64,000 nucleotides of DNA, from positions 124,001 through 188,000 of the forward strand of contig NZ_JTJW01000003.1 in NCBI RefSeq assembly GCF_000805385.1, in the 5' to 3' direction. Made by a program: the position numbers and the translations under genes. Under the pieces are notes generated by a model. It was not told the DNA's origin. It worked only from the letters and a program-made list of their open reading frames with translations, and made no database searches. The first letter of the stretch is position 1. Each line of letters starts with the position of its first letter. The stretch comes from Mycolicibacterium setense. GTDB lineage: Bacteria; Actinomycetota; Actinomycetes; Mycobacteriales; Mycobacteriaceae. Positions 17,004 through 26,136 of the stretch are shown here, piece after piece.

Positions 17004-17770
17004 CCGATGTCCCGGACACCTCTCCCATCTCAGGTGCAGTGCAGGCCTCAGATGTGGCGATCGACTTCGATGCGCTGCCGAGCATCGACGCGGTCGAGCG
17101 GTCCACCGACCAGCGTCGTGCGCCGCGCTTCGACGGGGACGTCAGCGAGTTGCCCGACCGGGCCTGCTGGGCGCTGCAGCACCTGCTGTCGCGTCGCTAC
17201 GTCAGCAAGGACAACCATTCCGAATTGTGGTCGTGGGTCACCCGATACCGCAGCGAGCTCACCGTGCGGCTGTCGGAACTCGATATGCGGCTGTGCATCT
17301 CGGATGATCACGACATCGCCTACGTCGAGCAGGCCGACTACGAGTCGCAGTGGCGCCGCCGGCTACTGCGCCGCGAGACCTTGAACACCTACGATTCGAT
17401 CCTGGCCCTGCACCTGGCCAAGCTGATGCGGGCCGCCGCACGCGACGAGAATGTCCTGATCAGCCGCGACGAGATCCACGAGCTGTTCGCCGGGGTGAAC
17501 AACGACACCGACCGCGACACAGCGTCCTTCGACAAGCGGATCGACAACGCGATCGAGCGGCTCACCGACATCGACATGCTCGCCCGCAATCGCGAGGACG
17601 AGGACAGCTTCACCATCAGCCCCGTGGTCAACGCGATCATGACGGCCTCGATGATCACCGAACTGCAGCAGCAGTTCGAGCAGCTCAAGCGGACCGCCAA
17701 CGGCACCGGCAATGATGCCGACGAAACCGATGACGCACGACTTGACGACGAAGTGGACGCTCATGGCTGA
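17000..17770 (+). CDS. mksE: MksE/JetB-type condensin subunit (DUF4194)
   Basis: This 256-residue protein of the DUF4194 type is the KITE-like winged-helix subunit that binds the kleisin in MksBEF/JetABC complexes. The core ('[24 protein letters not shown]', '[33 protein letters not shown]') contains the tandem winged-helix pattern. The Asp-rich tail '[19 protein letters not shown]' is low-complexity. The ATG at 17000 overlaps the mksF stop, and the mksB ATG lies inside its last codons with an 8-base overlap, so all three are translated as one coupled unit. That fits a fixed-stoichiometry complex. Confidence 0.85.
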   Translation: MTDVPDTSPISGAVQASDVAIDFDALPSIDAVERSTDQRRAPRFDGDVSELPDRACWALQHLLSRRYVSKDNHSELWSWVTRYRSELTVRLSELDMRLCISDDHDIAYVEQADYESQWRRRLLRRETLNTYDSILALHLAKLMRAAARDENVLISRDEIHELFAGVNNDTDRDTASFDKRIDNAIERLTDIDMLARNREDEDSFTISPVVNAIMTASMITELQQQFEQLKRTANGTGNDADETDDARLDDEVDAHG

Positions 17771-20700
17771 CCCGACCAACCAGTTCTCGTTGTCGCGCCT
17801 GCAGGTGATCAACTGGGGTGTGTTCGACGGGTATCACTCGATCCCGTTCAGCCGGCACGGCACGCTGATCACCGGATCCTCCGGCAGCGGCAAATCATCA
17901 CTGCTAGATGCGATTTCGCTGGCCTTCCTACCGTCGCACCGCCGCAACTTCAACGCCTCCGGCGATACCACCGCCGCGGGATCGGGTACGGGCAAGCGCA
18001 CCGTCGACAAGTACGTGCGCGGAGCCTGGGGCGAGCGGCGCGAGGGCACCAGTCGCCAGATCATGTATCTGCGCGGGACCGGTCCGGCCTGGTCGGCCGT
18101 CGCGGTCACCTACACGGACCGCACCGGGCGTTCGGTCACCGGTTTGGTGCTCAAATGGCTGGCCGCCGAGAAGACCTCGGATCCGGGCAGTCGTTACTAC
18201 CTGATCGACGACGACCGCGACATCTTCGGCCCGTGCAACAGATGGGCCGCCAATGGCTATGACGCGGCGGTGTTCCGCGACGACGGCTGGACCGGCGGTC
18301 GCAGTGAGAGCCAGTACCTGGCCCAGCTGTACTCCAGCATCGGCATCCGGGCGTCGGAGGCCGCCCAGCAGCTGCTCGGTAAGGCCAAATCGCTGAAAAG
18401 CGTTGGTGGTCTTGAACAATTCGTCCGTGAATTCATGCTCGACGAGCCGGCCAGCCTCAGCGGCGTCGAAGAAGCGCTGGAGCAGATCAACCCGCTGGTC
18501 GAGGCCCGCGGCCTGCTCGATGTGGCCCGCCGCAAGCGCAACACGCTGGGCAACATTGCCGCGGTACAGGCGCGTTACGCCGACGAGGCGGCCAAGTTCG
18601 GGGTGATCGACACCATCGACAATGCCATGATCCGCGATTACGTCGACCATCTCCGGCTGGCGCAGGCCGGCCCGGAGATCGACAATCTCGACGACCAGAT
18701 CACCCAGCTCGGCGCCCAGCGTGACGAGTTCGGTTCGCAGCAGCGTCAGCTCAAGAACGAGCACAACTCGCTCATGGCACAGATCAACACCGTCACAGTG
18801 GATCTCGTGCCGCTGCAGCAACGGCTGACGGAGGCCGAGCGGATCAGCGAAGAGGTATCGCGTCGGCGCACCACCTACGAGGACAAGGTCACCGTACTGG
18901 GCTTGACCCCGCCCGACAACGGCGAGGAATTCTGGTCGCTGCGTGAGACATTGATGGACGAGGCTGACCGGCTGCATCGCGAATTGTTCACCGGCAACCA
19001 GCCCTACGTCGAGGCGTCGGCGAAGGAGGTTCGGGCCCGCGAGGCGCGGGAGAGTGTGGAAGCCGAACTGGAGCGGGTGCAGCGGCTGGGCTCCCCACTG
19101 CCCAGGACCGAGTACGAGATGCGGGCACGCATCGCCCGGGCGCTCGACATCTCCGAGCGCGACCTGGTCTACGTGGCCGAGCTGATGGAGCTCAAGCCGG
19201 AGGAGTCGCGCTGGCGGCTGGCGGTCGAAAAGGTGTTGCGCGGGGCGGGATTACGCCTGCTGGTTCCTGATGCTCACATGGAACGCGCGCTGCGGTTCGT
19301 CAACGAGAACGACATGCGCGGCCGGATCCAGCTGCAGCATGTCCAGCACGGCACGCAACTGCGCACCCCGCCTGCGGGCACGCTGGCCACCAAACTCCAG
19401 CTCGCCGATCCGACGCACGACAGCGCTGTGGAGGCGCTCAACGTGATCGCCGCGGTCGGTGACTATGTCTGTGTCGACGGGCCGGAAGAGTTCACCGAGC
19501 AGTCCCGTGCGGTTACCGATCAGGGTCTGCGCAAGGACAGCGGCCGGCTCTCGATCAAGGACGACCGGTCCCGGCTACGACCTTCGGACTACATCTTCCT
19601 CGGTGGCACCGCGGCCAAAATCGAAGCGCTGCAGGATGATCTGGCCGCGGCCCAGGATGTGTACCAGGTGGCACGCACCGCCCGTGAGCGTCTTGACGAG
19701 CATCGCGGCCAGTTGCAATCCCGGGAACGGGCCTGTCGGGCCCTGTGTGACCAGTTCATGCAGTGGAGCGACATCGACACCGATTCGGTGGACGAGATGC
19801 TGGAGCGCCTGCAGGACGAACACGATCTGCTGGTGTCCGACAACCCCGACGCCGAACGGCTGCAACAGCGGGCCGACGAATGCTGGGAGCGGGTGGAGAA
19901 GGTCATCCAGCAGATCGGCTCGCTCAACGAACGTGAGACCACGCTGGACCGGAGGCGCACCGCACTCCTGGAGCTGAGCGAGCTCCTGACGGAGCGGCTC
20001 GGTTCCAGTGAGTTTCCGTCGCATGCCCGCGACACCATCGACGGCTACGCCGCCGACATCGCCTTGACCCTGGAGCTGCTCGACTCCGAGCCGTACCGGG
20101 CCGAACTGACGCGGGTCATCAGCCGCGAGCGAGATCGGTTGCGGGCGGACCGCAACCGCTCGCACGATGAGCTGGCCGGGATCATGGCCGCCTACGACAG
20201 CTCGTTCCCCGATGCGATTCCGAACGACAGCGACGTGTTCGACGAGCGGGTGCACGACTATGTGGCGCTGTGCCGCCGGATCGACGAGCGCGAGTTGCCC
20301 GACGCCTACGAGCGCATGCAGCGGCTGATCACCGAGCAGGCACCGGGGGCGATCCTCAACCTGCACATGATCGCCGACAACGAGGCGCGGCGGATCACCG
20401 AGCAGATCGCCCGCGTCAACACCGGCCTGGGGGCCGTGGAGTTCAACCGTGGCACGCGGTTGACGCTGCACGCCGGTACCCGGCATCTCGCGGCGGTGGA
20501 CGAGCTCAACGAGAAGGCGCAGCGCATCTCGGCTCGGGTGTCATTGGTGAGCTTCGGCGACGAGACCGCGATGTTCGAGCAGTACACCGACATTCTCCAA
20601 CTGCGAAAGTTGTTGGCCGGCAACACACCCGAGGACCGACAGTGGACGCGCGATGCGCTGGATGTGCGCAACCGCTTCGTGCTGTACTGCGAGGAGCGCG

Positions 20701-21125
20701 ACGCCGAGACCGGCGAGGTGATCCGGACCTACAGCAACTCCGGTGACAACTCCGGCGGTGAGCAGGAGAAGCTGATGGCGTTCTGCCTGGCCGGGGCTCT
20801 GAGCTTCAACCTGGCCAGCCCGGACAGCAATGACACCAGGCCGTTGTTCGCCCAGCTGATGCTCGACGAGGCGTTCTCCAAGTCGGATCCGCAGTTCGCC
20901 CAGCAGGCACTCTCGGCGTTCCGCAAGTTCGGGTTCCAGTTGGTGATTGTGTCGACCGTGCAGAACAGCACCACGATTCAGCCCTATATCGACAACGTGG
21001 TGATGGTGTCCAAGTCTGACGCGTCGGCGCCCAATGCCCGGCCGGTCGCGTCGGTCACCTCGGCGTCGATCTCCGAATTCGCCGATCTGCGACGGACTTC
21101 GGGGGACGCGGTACCCAGCGTGTGA
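17763..21125 (+). CDS. mksB: MksB/JetC-type SMC ATPase (MukB-like)
   Basis: This 1,120-residue SMC-like ATPase has its Walker A at G38-S-S-G-S-G-K44-S ('[16 protein letters not shown]'). The ABC signature is '[17 protein letters not shown]' and the Walker B '[15 protein letters not shown]', both near the C terminus. Long coiled-coil arms lie between, with a hinge-like globular region about residues 440-620 ('[25 protein letters not shown]'). It is shorter than MukB, as is usual for MksB/JetC. It powers DNA loop extrusion with MksE and MksF. The mksB stop is followed 7 bases later by a long hairpin and then the convergent htdX, so the operon ends here. No MksG/JetD nuclease gene is present. 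Confidence 0.92.
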   Translation: MADPTNQFSLSRLQVINWGVFDGYHSIPFSRHGTLITGSSGSGKSSLLDAISLAFLPSHRRNFNASGDTTAAGSGTGKRTVDKYVRGAWGERREGTSRQIMYLRGTGPAWSAVAVTYTDRTGRSVTGLVLKWLAAEKTSDPGSRYYLIDDDRDIFGPCNRWAANGYDAAVFRDDGWTGGRSESQYLAQLYSSIGIRASEAAQQLLGKAKSLKSVGGLEQFVREFMLDEPASLSGVEEALEQINPLVEARGLLDVARRKRNTLGNIAAVQARYADEAAKFGVIDTIDNAMIRDYVDHLRLAQAGPEIDNLDDQITQLGAQRDEFGSQQRQLKNEHNSLMAQINTVTVDLVPLQQRLTEAERISEEVSRRRTTYEDKVTVLGLTPPDNGEEFWSLRETLMDEADRLHRELFTGNQPYVEASAKEVRAREARESVEAELERVQRLGSPLPRTEYEMRARIARALDISERDLVYVAELMELKPEESRWRLAVEKVLRGAGLRLLVPDAHMERALRFVNENDMRGRIQLQHVQHGTQLRTPPAGTLATKLQLADPTHDSAVEALNVIAAVGDYVCVDGPEEFTEQSRAVTDQGLRKDSGRLSIKDDRSRLRPSDYIFLGGTAAKIEALQDDLAAAQDVYQVARTARERLDEHRGQLQSRERACRALCDQFMQWSDIDTDSVDEMLERLQDEHDLLVSDNPDAERLQQRADECWERVEKVIQQIGSLNERETTLDRRRTALLELSELLTERLGSSEFPSHARDTIDGYAADIALTLELLDSEPYRAELTRVISRERDRLRADRNRSHDELAGIMAAYDSSFPDAIPNDSDVFDERVHDYVALCRRIDERELPDAYERMQRLITEQAPGAILNLHMIADNEARRITEQIARVNTGLGAVEFNRGTRLTLHAGTRHLAAVDELNEKAQRISARVSLVSFGDETAMFEQYTDILQLRKLLAGNTPEDRQWTRDALDVRNRFVLYCEERDAETGEVIRTYSNSGDNSGGEQEKLMAFCLAGALSFNLASPDSNDTRPLFAQLMLDEAFSKSDPQFAQQALSAFRKFGFQLVIVSTVQNSTTIQPYIDNVVMVSKSDASAPNARPVASVTSASISEFADLRRTSGDAVPSV

Positions 21126-21132
21126 GTAGCGC

Positions 21133-21188
21133 CGAGTGTGCGTACAGATCGCGATCGAGCGTGAAAACGCGATCTGTATGCACACTCG
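21133..21188. terminator. Long hairpin between mksB and htdX (repeat family A)
   Basis: A 21-bp stem (arms 21133-21153 and 21168-21188, with one G-U pair) closes a 14-base loop between two convergent stops. The arm core GTGCGTACAGATCGCG resembles that of the hairpin at 61839-61894. A bidirectional terminator is likely. Confidence 0.7.
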
Positions 21189-21194
21189 ATGGGC

Positions 21195-22022
21195 TTAGCG
21201 CAGCGGGCTGACCGTCGCAGACAGGTGCGGGTCGCCCTTCTTCAGGTTGCGCAGGGTCAGCTCCCAGCCGTCGGCATCGCGCTCCACGTAGAGCCCGGCC
21301 TTAGCCGGCAGCACCACGGGCTTGGCGAACCGCACCGAGTACTTGACGGCGCCGGGTATCTGCCCTTCGACGTTGGCCAGAACCGCTGCCGCACTGAACA
21401 TTCCGTGCGCGATCACGGTGGGAAAGCCGAACAACTTGGCGGCCAGCCCATTGGTGTGGATGGGGTTGTGGTCCCCTCCGATCGACGCGTAGTTCCGGAT
21501 CTGGCCCGGGGTGATGTTCAGAATCGCGTTGGGCGGCGGCAGCTTGGGCTGCTTCTGTGGCTCGGGTTTCGGCTCGCCGGACAGGCTGGTCTTCTGCTGA
21601 TGCAGAAACGTCGCTACCTGGTGCCACGCCGGATCGTTGCCGACCTTCAGTTCGGTCACGATGTCCACCAGCAGGCCCTTGCGATGCTCACGCAGGTTCT
21701 CCGCATGCACAGCCGCGCTGACGGTGTCGGTCACCTTGATCGGCCGGTACTGCGTGATGTGGTTCTCGATGTGCACCGAACCCATTGCGGCGAAAGGAAA
21801 ATCGAATCCGGTCAGCAGCGACATCACCGTCGGGAAGGTCAGGGCGAACGGATAGGTCAGCGGCAGGGTGTCGCCGAACCGCAGCCCCGTCACCTGCGCG
21901 TAGGCGGCGACGTTGGCCGGGTCGATGGATAACTCGTCCACCGTGATGGTGCGGTCCGGCAGGGTGTCGTCACGGGGGATGAACGGCAGGGCCCCGACGA
22001 CGGCACGCAGCATGTTGTTCAC
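21195..22022 (-). CDS. htdX: (3R)-hydroxyacyl-thioester dehydratase HtdX, MaoC fold
   Basis: This 275-residue double hot-dog dehydratase matches Rv0241c. The hydratase-2 motif is in 'YASIGGDHNPIHTNGLAAKLFGFPTVIAHGMFSA', with the Asp/His catalytic pair. The N-terminal repeat holds 'YPFALTFPTVMSLLT' and lacks the motif. It removes water from (3R)-hydroxyacyl thioesters, feeding a FabG4/FadA2-type fatty-acid pathway. The start is GTG at 22022 or ATG at 22013. It lies two bases after the fabG4 stop, so the two are one operon in the same order as Rv0242c-Rv0241c. Confidence 0.9.
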   Translation of the reverse strand: MNNMLRAVVGALPFIPRDDTLPDRTITVDELSIDPANVAAYAQVTGLRFGDTLPLTYPFALTFPTVMSLLTGFDFPFAAMGSVHIENHITQYRPIKVTDTVSAAVHAENLREHRKGLLVDIVTELKVGNDPAWHQVATFLHQQKTSLSGEPKPEPQKQPKLPPPNAILNITPGQIRNYASIGGDHNPIHTNGLAAKLFGFPTVIAHGMFSAAAVLANVEGQIPGAVKYSVRFAKPVVLPAKAGLYVERDADGWELTLRNLKKGDPHLSATVSPLR

Positions 22023-22024
22023 GT

Positions 22025-23377
22025 CTAGGCTCCCAGCATGGCCTGGCCGCAGACCCGGATCGTGTTGCCGGTGACGGCATTGGACGCCGGGCTGGCGAAG
22101 TAGGCGATCAGTTCGGCCACGTCCACCGGTTGTCCGCCCTGGAACAACGAGTTCAGCCGGCGGCCGACCTCGCGGGTGGCCAGCGGGATGGCCTCGGTCA
22201 TCTTGGTCTCGATGAAACCGGGGGCCACGGCATTGATGGTGATGTTCTTCGATGCCAGCTCCGGGGCCAATGCTTCGGTGAGTCCGATCATGCCGGCCTT
22301 GGTGGTGGCGTAGTTGGTCTGCCCGCGGTTACCGGCGATGCCGGCCATCGAGGACAGTCCGATCACCCGGCCGCCCTCGCCCAGCACCCCGGCCTCCACC
22401 AAACCCTCGGTGAGCCGTTGTGGGGCAAGGAGGTTCACCGCGATCACGGAGTCCCAGCGACTCTCGTCCATGTTGGCCAGCAGCTTGTCGCGGGTAATGC
22501 CTGCGTTGTTCACCAGCACATCGACCTTGCCGTCATGCTGCGCGGTGACATGCGCGATTATGGCGTCGACCGCATCTTCTGAGGTGACGTCGAGCGTCAG
22601 TGCGCTGCCACCCACCTTCTCGGCGACCTTGCCCAGATCCTCGGCGGCCTGGGGAACGTCGACGGCCACCACGGTCGCTCCGTCCCGTGCGAACACCTCC
22701 GCGATCGTCGCGCCGATGCCGCGGGCCGCACCGGTTACCACGGCCACCTTGCCGGCCAACGGCTTGTCCCAGTCAGCCGGCGGCGTCGAATCGGCTGCGC
22801 CGACCCGATAGACCTGCCCATCGACGTAGGCGGATTTGGCCGAGAGGATGAAGCGCAGGGTGGATTCCAGGCCGGTCGCGGCGGGCTTGGCGTCAGCGGC
22901 GAGGTAGACCAGTGAGGCGGTGGCGCCGCGGCGCAGCTCCTTGCCCAGCGAGCGGGTGAAGCCCTCGAGTGCGCGCTGCGCGATCTGGGCGTGGACGCTG
23001 CCGGCCTCTTCCGGTGTCGTGCCGATGACGACCACGCGCGCGCATGAGGCCAGGTTGCGCAGGACCGGGGTGAAGAACTGGTAGAGCTCCTTGAGCCCGG
23101 CTGCATCGTCGATGCCGGTGGCGTCGAGCACCACGCCGCCGAACGAATCGGCCCAGCGGCCGCCGATGTTGTTGGAGACCACGTCGTAGTCGTCGGCCAG
23201 GGCCACGCGCAGCGGCTCGGCGACGCGTCCCTCCCCGCCGATCAGCAGGGAACCGGCCAGCGCGGGCTGTCCGGGGCGGTAGCGGCGCAGGGTCTCGGGC
23301 TGCGGCACGCCCAGCTGTTTGGCCAGGAACGATCCCGGCCCGGAATTGACCACTTGGGAGAACAGGTCGGAAGCCAC
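22025..23377 (-). CDS. fabG4: High-molecular-weight beta-ketoacyl reductase FabG4
   Basis: This 450-residue SDR (Rv0242c-like) is about twice the size of ordinary FabG. The N-terminal half is a degenerate Rossmann fold with a flavodoxin-like character. The C-terminal half is the active SDR, with the cofactor motif 'TGAARGIGA' near residue 215 and the catalytic Y356 and K360 ('[10 protein letters not shown]'). It reduces 3-ketoacyl thioesters, preferring NADH and long chains in the M. tuberculosis enzyme. The start is GTG at 23377 with AAAGG upstream. It shares a divergent promoter region with fadA2 that contains a perfect palindrome, so the two operons are probably co-repressed. Confidence 0.93.
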   Translation of the reverse strand: MASDLFSQVVNSGPGSFLAKQLGVPQPETLRRYRPGQPALAGSLLIGGEGRVAEPLRVALADDYDVVSNNIGGRWADSFGGVVLDATGIDDAAGLKELYQFFTPVLRNLASCARVVVIGTTPEEAGSVHAQIAQRALEGFTRSLGKELRRGATASLVYLAADAKPAATGLESTLRFILSAKSAYVDGQVYRVGAADSTPPADWDKPLAGKVAVVTGAARGIGATIAEVFARDGATVVAVDVPQAAEDLGKVAEKVGGSALTLDVTSEDAVDAIIAHVTAQHDGKVDVLVNNAGITRDKLLANMDESRWDSVIAVNLLAPQRLTEGLVEAGVLGEGGRVIGLSSMAGIAGNRGQTNYATTKAGMIGLTEALAPELASKNITINAVAPGFIETKMTEAIPLATREVGRRLNSLFQGGQPVDVAELIAYFASPASNAVTGNTIRVCGQAMLGA

Positions 23378-23421
23378 TTCAGCTGCCTTTCGCTTCGCAG
23401 TACTGCGTTGTCCATACCGAA

Positions 23422-23437
23422 CTTACTCCAGAGTAAG
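23422..23437. promoter_or_regulatory. Operator in the fabG4/fadA2 divergent promoter (TTAC-N6-GTAA)
   Basis: CTTACTC-CA-GAGTAAG is a perfect 7+2+7 palindrome. It lies where a -35 element for fadA2 would be and overlaps a possible TAAGTT -10 for fabG4 on the other strand. It shares the TTAC-N6-GTAA skeleton with the site before fadE5 (38157-38170). Confidence 0.6.
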
Positions 23438-23446
23438 AACAGTGGG

Positions 23447-23452
23447 TAATAT
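23447..23452 (+). promoter_or_regulatory. Candidate -10 (TAATAT) for fadA2
   Basis: TAATAT is a strong TANNNT match 40 bases before the fadA2 ATG, just downstream of the palindromic operator. Confidence 0.5.
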
Positions 23453-23486
23453 AGCCCCGGACAACCCGACAGTGGAGGGCAAACAA

Positions 23487-24785
23487 ATGGCCAACAACAC
23501 GACCCGGCGACGCGTTGCCGTTTTGGGTGGCAACAGAATTCCGTTCGCACGGTCAGACGGCGCGTATGCCAACGCCTCCAACCAGGACATGTTCACCGCG
23601 GCCCTGGACGGGCTGATCGAGCGTTTCGATCTGGCCGGTGAACGCCTCGGCGCGGTGATCGGTGGGGCGGTGCTCAAGCACAGCCGCGACTTCAACCTCA
23701 TGCGTGAATGTGTGCTGGGCAGCGCGTTGTCGCCCTACACGCCCGCTTACGACATCCAGCAGGCATGTGGCACCGGTCTGCAGGCCGCCACCGCGGCCGC
23801 CAATGCGATCGCGCTGGGACAGTACGACTCGGCCGCCGCGGGCGGCGTGGACACCGCCTCGGATGCACCCATCGCGTTCGGCAACGACCTGCGTCAGGTG
23901 CTGCTGGGCCTGCGCCGGGCGAAGTCCAACATCGACCGGCTCAAGCTGGTGGGCAAGCTGCCGGCCGCGCTGGGTGTGGAGATCCCGGTCAACAGTGAGC
24001 CCCGCACCGGCATGTCGATGGGTGAGCACGCCGCCGTCACCGCCAAGAAGATGGGCGTCAAGCGCGTCGACCAGGATGAACTGGCCGCCGCCAGCCACCG
24101 CAACATGGCTGCCGCCTACGACAGCGGCTTCTTCGACGACCTGGTCACCCCGTTCCTCGGGCTGTACCGCGACAACAATCTGCGCGCGGATTCGACGCCG
24201 GAGAAACTGGCCAAGCTGAAGCCGGTGTTCGGCGTCAAGGCCGGCGACGCCACGATGACGGCGGGGAACTCGACCCCGTTGACCGACGGTGCCTCGGTGG
24301 CGCTGCTGGCCAGCGAGGACTGGGCCGAGGCGCACGGTCACGAGCCGCTGGCCTACTTCGTCGACTCGGAGACCGCCGCAGTCGATTACGTCAACGGACC
24401 CGACGGTCTGCTGATGGCGCCGACGTATGCGGTGCCCCGGCTGCTCGCCCGCAACGGACTGACGTTGCAGGATTTCGATTTCTACGAGATCCACGAGGCG
24501 TTCGCCTCGGTGGTGCTGGCCACGCTGGCGGCCTGGGACTCCGACGAGTACTGCAAGGAGCGCCTGGGGCTGGACAAGGCGCTCGGCTCGATCGACCGCT
24601 CCAAGCTCAACGTCAACGGCTCCTCACTGGCAGCGGGCCATCCGTTCGCGGCCACCGGCGGCCGGATCGTCGCGCAGCTGGCCAAGCAGCTGGCGGAGAA
24701 GAAGCAGACGGGACAGCCGGTGCGTGGCCTGATCTCGATTTGTGCGGCGGGTGGTCAGGGCGTCACGGCCATCCTGGAGGCCTGA
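23487..24785 (+). CDS. fadA2: Acetyl-CoA C-acyltransferase FadA2 (thiolase)
   Basis: This 432-residue thiolase corresponds to Rv0243. The acyl-enzyme cysteine is C94 in 'DIQQACGTGLQAA'. The C-terminal 'EIHEAFASVVLATL', 'NVNGSSLAAGHPFAATGGRI' and 'ISICAAGGQG' carry the catalytic His and second Cys motifs. It cleaves or condenses 3-ketoacyl-CoA. GGAGGG seven bases before the ATG at 23487 fixes the start. It diverges from fabG4-htdX, making a thiolase/reductase/dehydratase set for one round of fatty-acid degradation or synthesis. Two consecutive hairpins follow it. Confidence 0.93.
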   Translation: MANNTTRRRVAVLGGNRIPFARSDGAYANASNQDMFTAALDGLIERFDLAGERLGAVIGGAVLKHSRDFNLMRECVLGSALSPYTPAYDIQQACGTGLQAATAAANAIALGQYDSAAAGGVDTASDAPIAFGNDLRQVLLGLRRAKSNIDRLKLVGKLPAALGVEIPVNSEPRTGMSMGEHAAVTAKKMGVKRVDQDELAAASHRNMAAAYDSGFFDDLVTPFLGLYRDNNLRADSTPEKLAKLKPVFGVKAGDATMTAGNSTPLTDGASVALLASEDWAEAHGHEPLAYFVDSETAAVDYVNGPDGLLMAPTYAVPRLLARNGLTLQDFDFYEIHEAFASVVLATLAAWDSDEYCKERLGLDKALGSIDRSKLNVNGSSLAAGHPFAATGGRIVAQLAKQLAEKKQTGQPVRGLISICAAGGQGVTAILEA

Positions 24786-24792
24786 CCGCCAG

Positions 24793-24827
24793 CCCGAAAA
24801 CATCCGAAAAGTTTCTTTTCGGGATGT
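24793..24827 (+). terminator. Hairpin after fadA2
   Basis: ACATCCGAAAAG and CTTTTCGGGATGT pair around a TTT loop with one bulged base. An alternative pairing of CCCGAAAA with TTTTCGGG is also possible. It lies 8 bases after the fadA2 stop. Confidence 0.55.
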
Positions 24828-24865
24828 GTAACGGGCGGGGCATAAGGGTCGATACACGGGTAGCT

Positions 24866-24905
24866 CCGTGTTGCCGTCTGACCCCCCGACCCGACGGCAA
24901 CACGG
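24866..24905. terminator. Second hairpin after fadA2
   Basis: A perfect 13-bp stem (CCGTGTTGCCGTC / GACGGCAACACGG) encloses a C-rich 14-base loop. It could be a back-up terminator or an RNA structure. Confidence 0.45.
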
Positions 24906-25143
24906 GGCGACCTAACTTCTGATTCGCGGCAAAAATTCGGCCGTATTTTCTCTGGTTTGAGGGGTACCCGAGGCGTACGATCGAGCCTACGACGGGTTCG
25001 GGAGTGACTGATCCAAAGAGTCGGTACAGGGGTGAAAGACCGGCTGCGTGAGACAAATTGGAACGCCCCCAAGTGTCCTCCCGAACCCGCCCTTATTCGT
25101 TGATTGGCCCCCCCTTCCGGTCCCATGTGGCCCGCCCTCCGCA

Positions 25144-25149
25144 TAGCGT
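25144..25149 (+). promoter_or_regulatory. Candidate -10 (TAGCGT), leaderless spacing
   Basis: TAGCGT ends 7 bases before the ATG at 25156. This supports that ATG, rather than the GTG at 25150, as the start of the LLM oxidoreductase. Confidence 0.4.
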
Positions 25150-25155
25150 GTGGGC

Positions 25156-26067
25156 ATGCAGATCAGCATCCTCGCCTCATTGAGTGAAACCGGCGGCCGG
25201 TCCCCGATCGACGCCACCGTAGAGAACCTCGCCCAGCTTCACGACGAGGGATTCCGGCGGGTCTGGATGACCCAGATGCCGTACGAGCCCGACCTGCTGA
25301 CCGTGCTGGCCGTGGCGTTCCGTGAGGTCGACGGGATCGAGGTGGGCACCGGCGTCATCCCGATCCAGAACCAGCATCCGATGCTGCTGGCTCAGCGGGC
25401 GCTCACGCTCAGTTTGATCAGTGGCGGACGCTTCCTGCTCGGCCTCGGCATGACGCACGCGGCGGTCACCGAGGGTATGTGGGGCATCCCGTGGGACAAG
25501 CCGGTCCGCCGTCTGCGTGAATACCTCGACGGGCTGCAGCCCCTGCTGGCCGGCGAGGCCGCCGATGCGCCGGGGGAGACGGTCACCACGCGCGGGGCTC
25601 TGCAGATCCCGGGTGCGTCGGCACCCGACGTGTACATCGCCGCGCTCGGGCCGCAGCTGCTCAAACTCGCGGGCCGCCGGACCGCGGGCACTGTCACCTG
25701 GATGACGGGGCCGACCACGTTGGCCGAACATGTCGGCCCGACGCTGCGCGAGGCGGCGGGGGACCGTCCGGTTCGCGTTGTCGCAGCACTTCCGGTCAGC
25801 GTCACCGATGACGTCGACGGGGCCCGCGCGCAGGCCGCCAAGCAGTTCGCCATGTACGGACATCTGCCGTCCTATCGGGCGATGCTCGATCGGGAGGGCT
25901 ATGCCGGCCCCGAGGACGCCGCCATCATCGGCGATGAAAGCACTGTGGCCGAACGTATTCGGTCCCTCCAGGGTGTCGGTGTCGACGAATATGTCGGAGT
26001 GGTGTTCGACGCCTCGCCGGACAACAGGGCTCGCACAAGGGCACTGCTGCGGTCGCTCGACAGCTGA
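25156..26067 (+). CDS. LLM-class F420-dependent oxidoreductase (TIGR03564-like)
   Basis: This 303-residue luciferase-like TIM-barrel protein begins MQISILASLSETGG. 'FRRVWMTQMPYEPDLLTVLAVAF', 'EVGTGVIPIQNQHPMLLAQRALTLSLISGGRFLLGLGMTHA' (the LLM cofactor region) and 'YIAALGPQLLKLAGRRTAG' are typical of the F420-dependent mycobacterial branch. It would transfer hydride between reduced F420 and an unknown organic substrate. It appears to be a single gene, with its own promoter and a small hairpin after its stop, before the two-component system. Confidence 0.82.
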   Translation: MQISILASLSETGGRSPIDATVENLAQLHDEGFRRVWMTQMPYEPDLLTVLAVAFREVDGIEVGTGVIPIQNQHPMLLAQRALTLSLISGGRFLLGLGMTHAAVTEGMWGIPWDKPVRRLREYLDGLQPLLAGEAADAPGETVTTRGALQIPGASAPDVYIAALGPQLLKLAGRRTAGTVTWMTGPTTLAEHVGPTLREAAGDRPVRVVAALPVSVTDDVDGARAQAAKQFAMYGHLPSYRAMLDREGYAGPEDAAIIGDESTVAERIRSLQGVGVDEYVGVVFDASPDNRARTRALLRSLDS

Positions 26068-26068
26068 C

Positions 26069-26086
26069 GGTGTGGACAGCCACACC
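26069..26086 (+). terminator. Small hairpin after the LLM gene
   Basis: GGTGTGG-ACAG-CCACACC forms a perfect 7-bp stem with a 4-base loop, two bases after the stop codon. Confidence 0.35.
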
Positions 26087-26136
26087 CCGTATTGGCTGGA
26101 CAGCACCATCGCCCGGTGCCAACGTGTCGGGCAACG

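Larger units (their letters stand above)
24786..25149. other. Intergenic region between fadA2 and the LLM oxidoreductase
   Basis: About 364 bases without a supportable gene. The first third holds two hairpins (24793-24827 and 24866-24905). The middle is AT-richer ('CGGCAAAAATTCGGCCG') and has no recognisable element. The last bases carry a TAGCGT -10 for the next gene. This is the interval where M. smegmatis carries its glycopeptidolipid genes; none are here. Confidence 0.6.

Noticed and set aside
15489..21125. Calling the operon a complete Wadjet defence system
   Set aside because: JetD/MksG is absent; downstream is a terminator and htdX. Only JetABC-type subunits can be supported.
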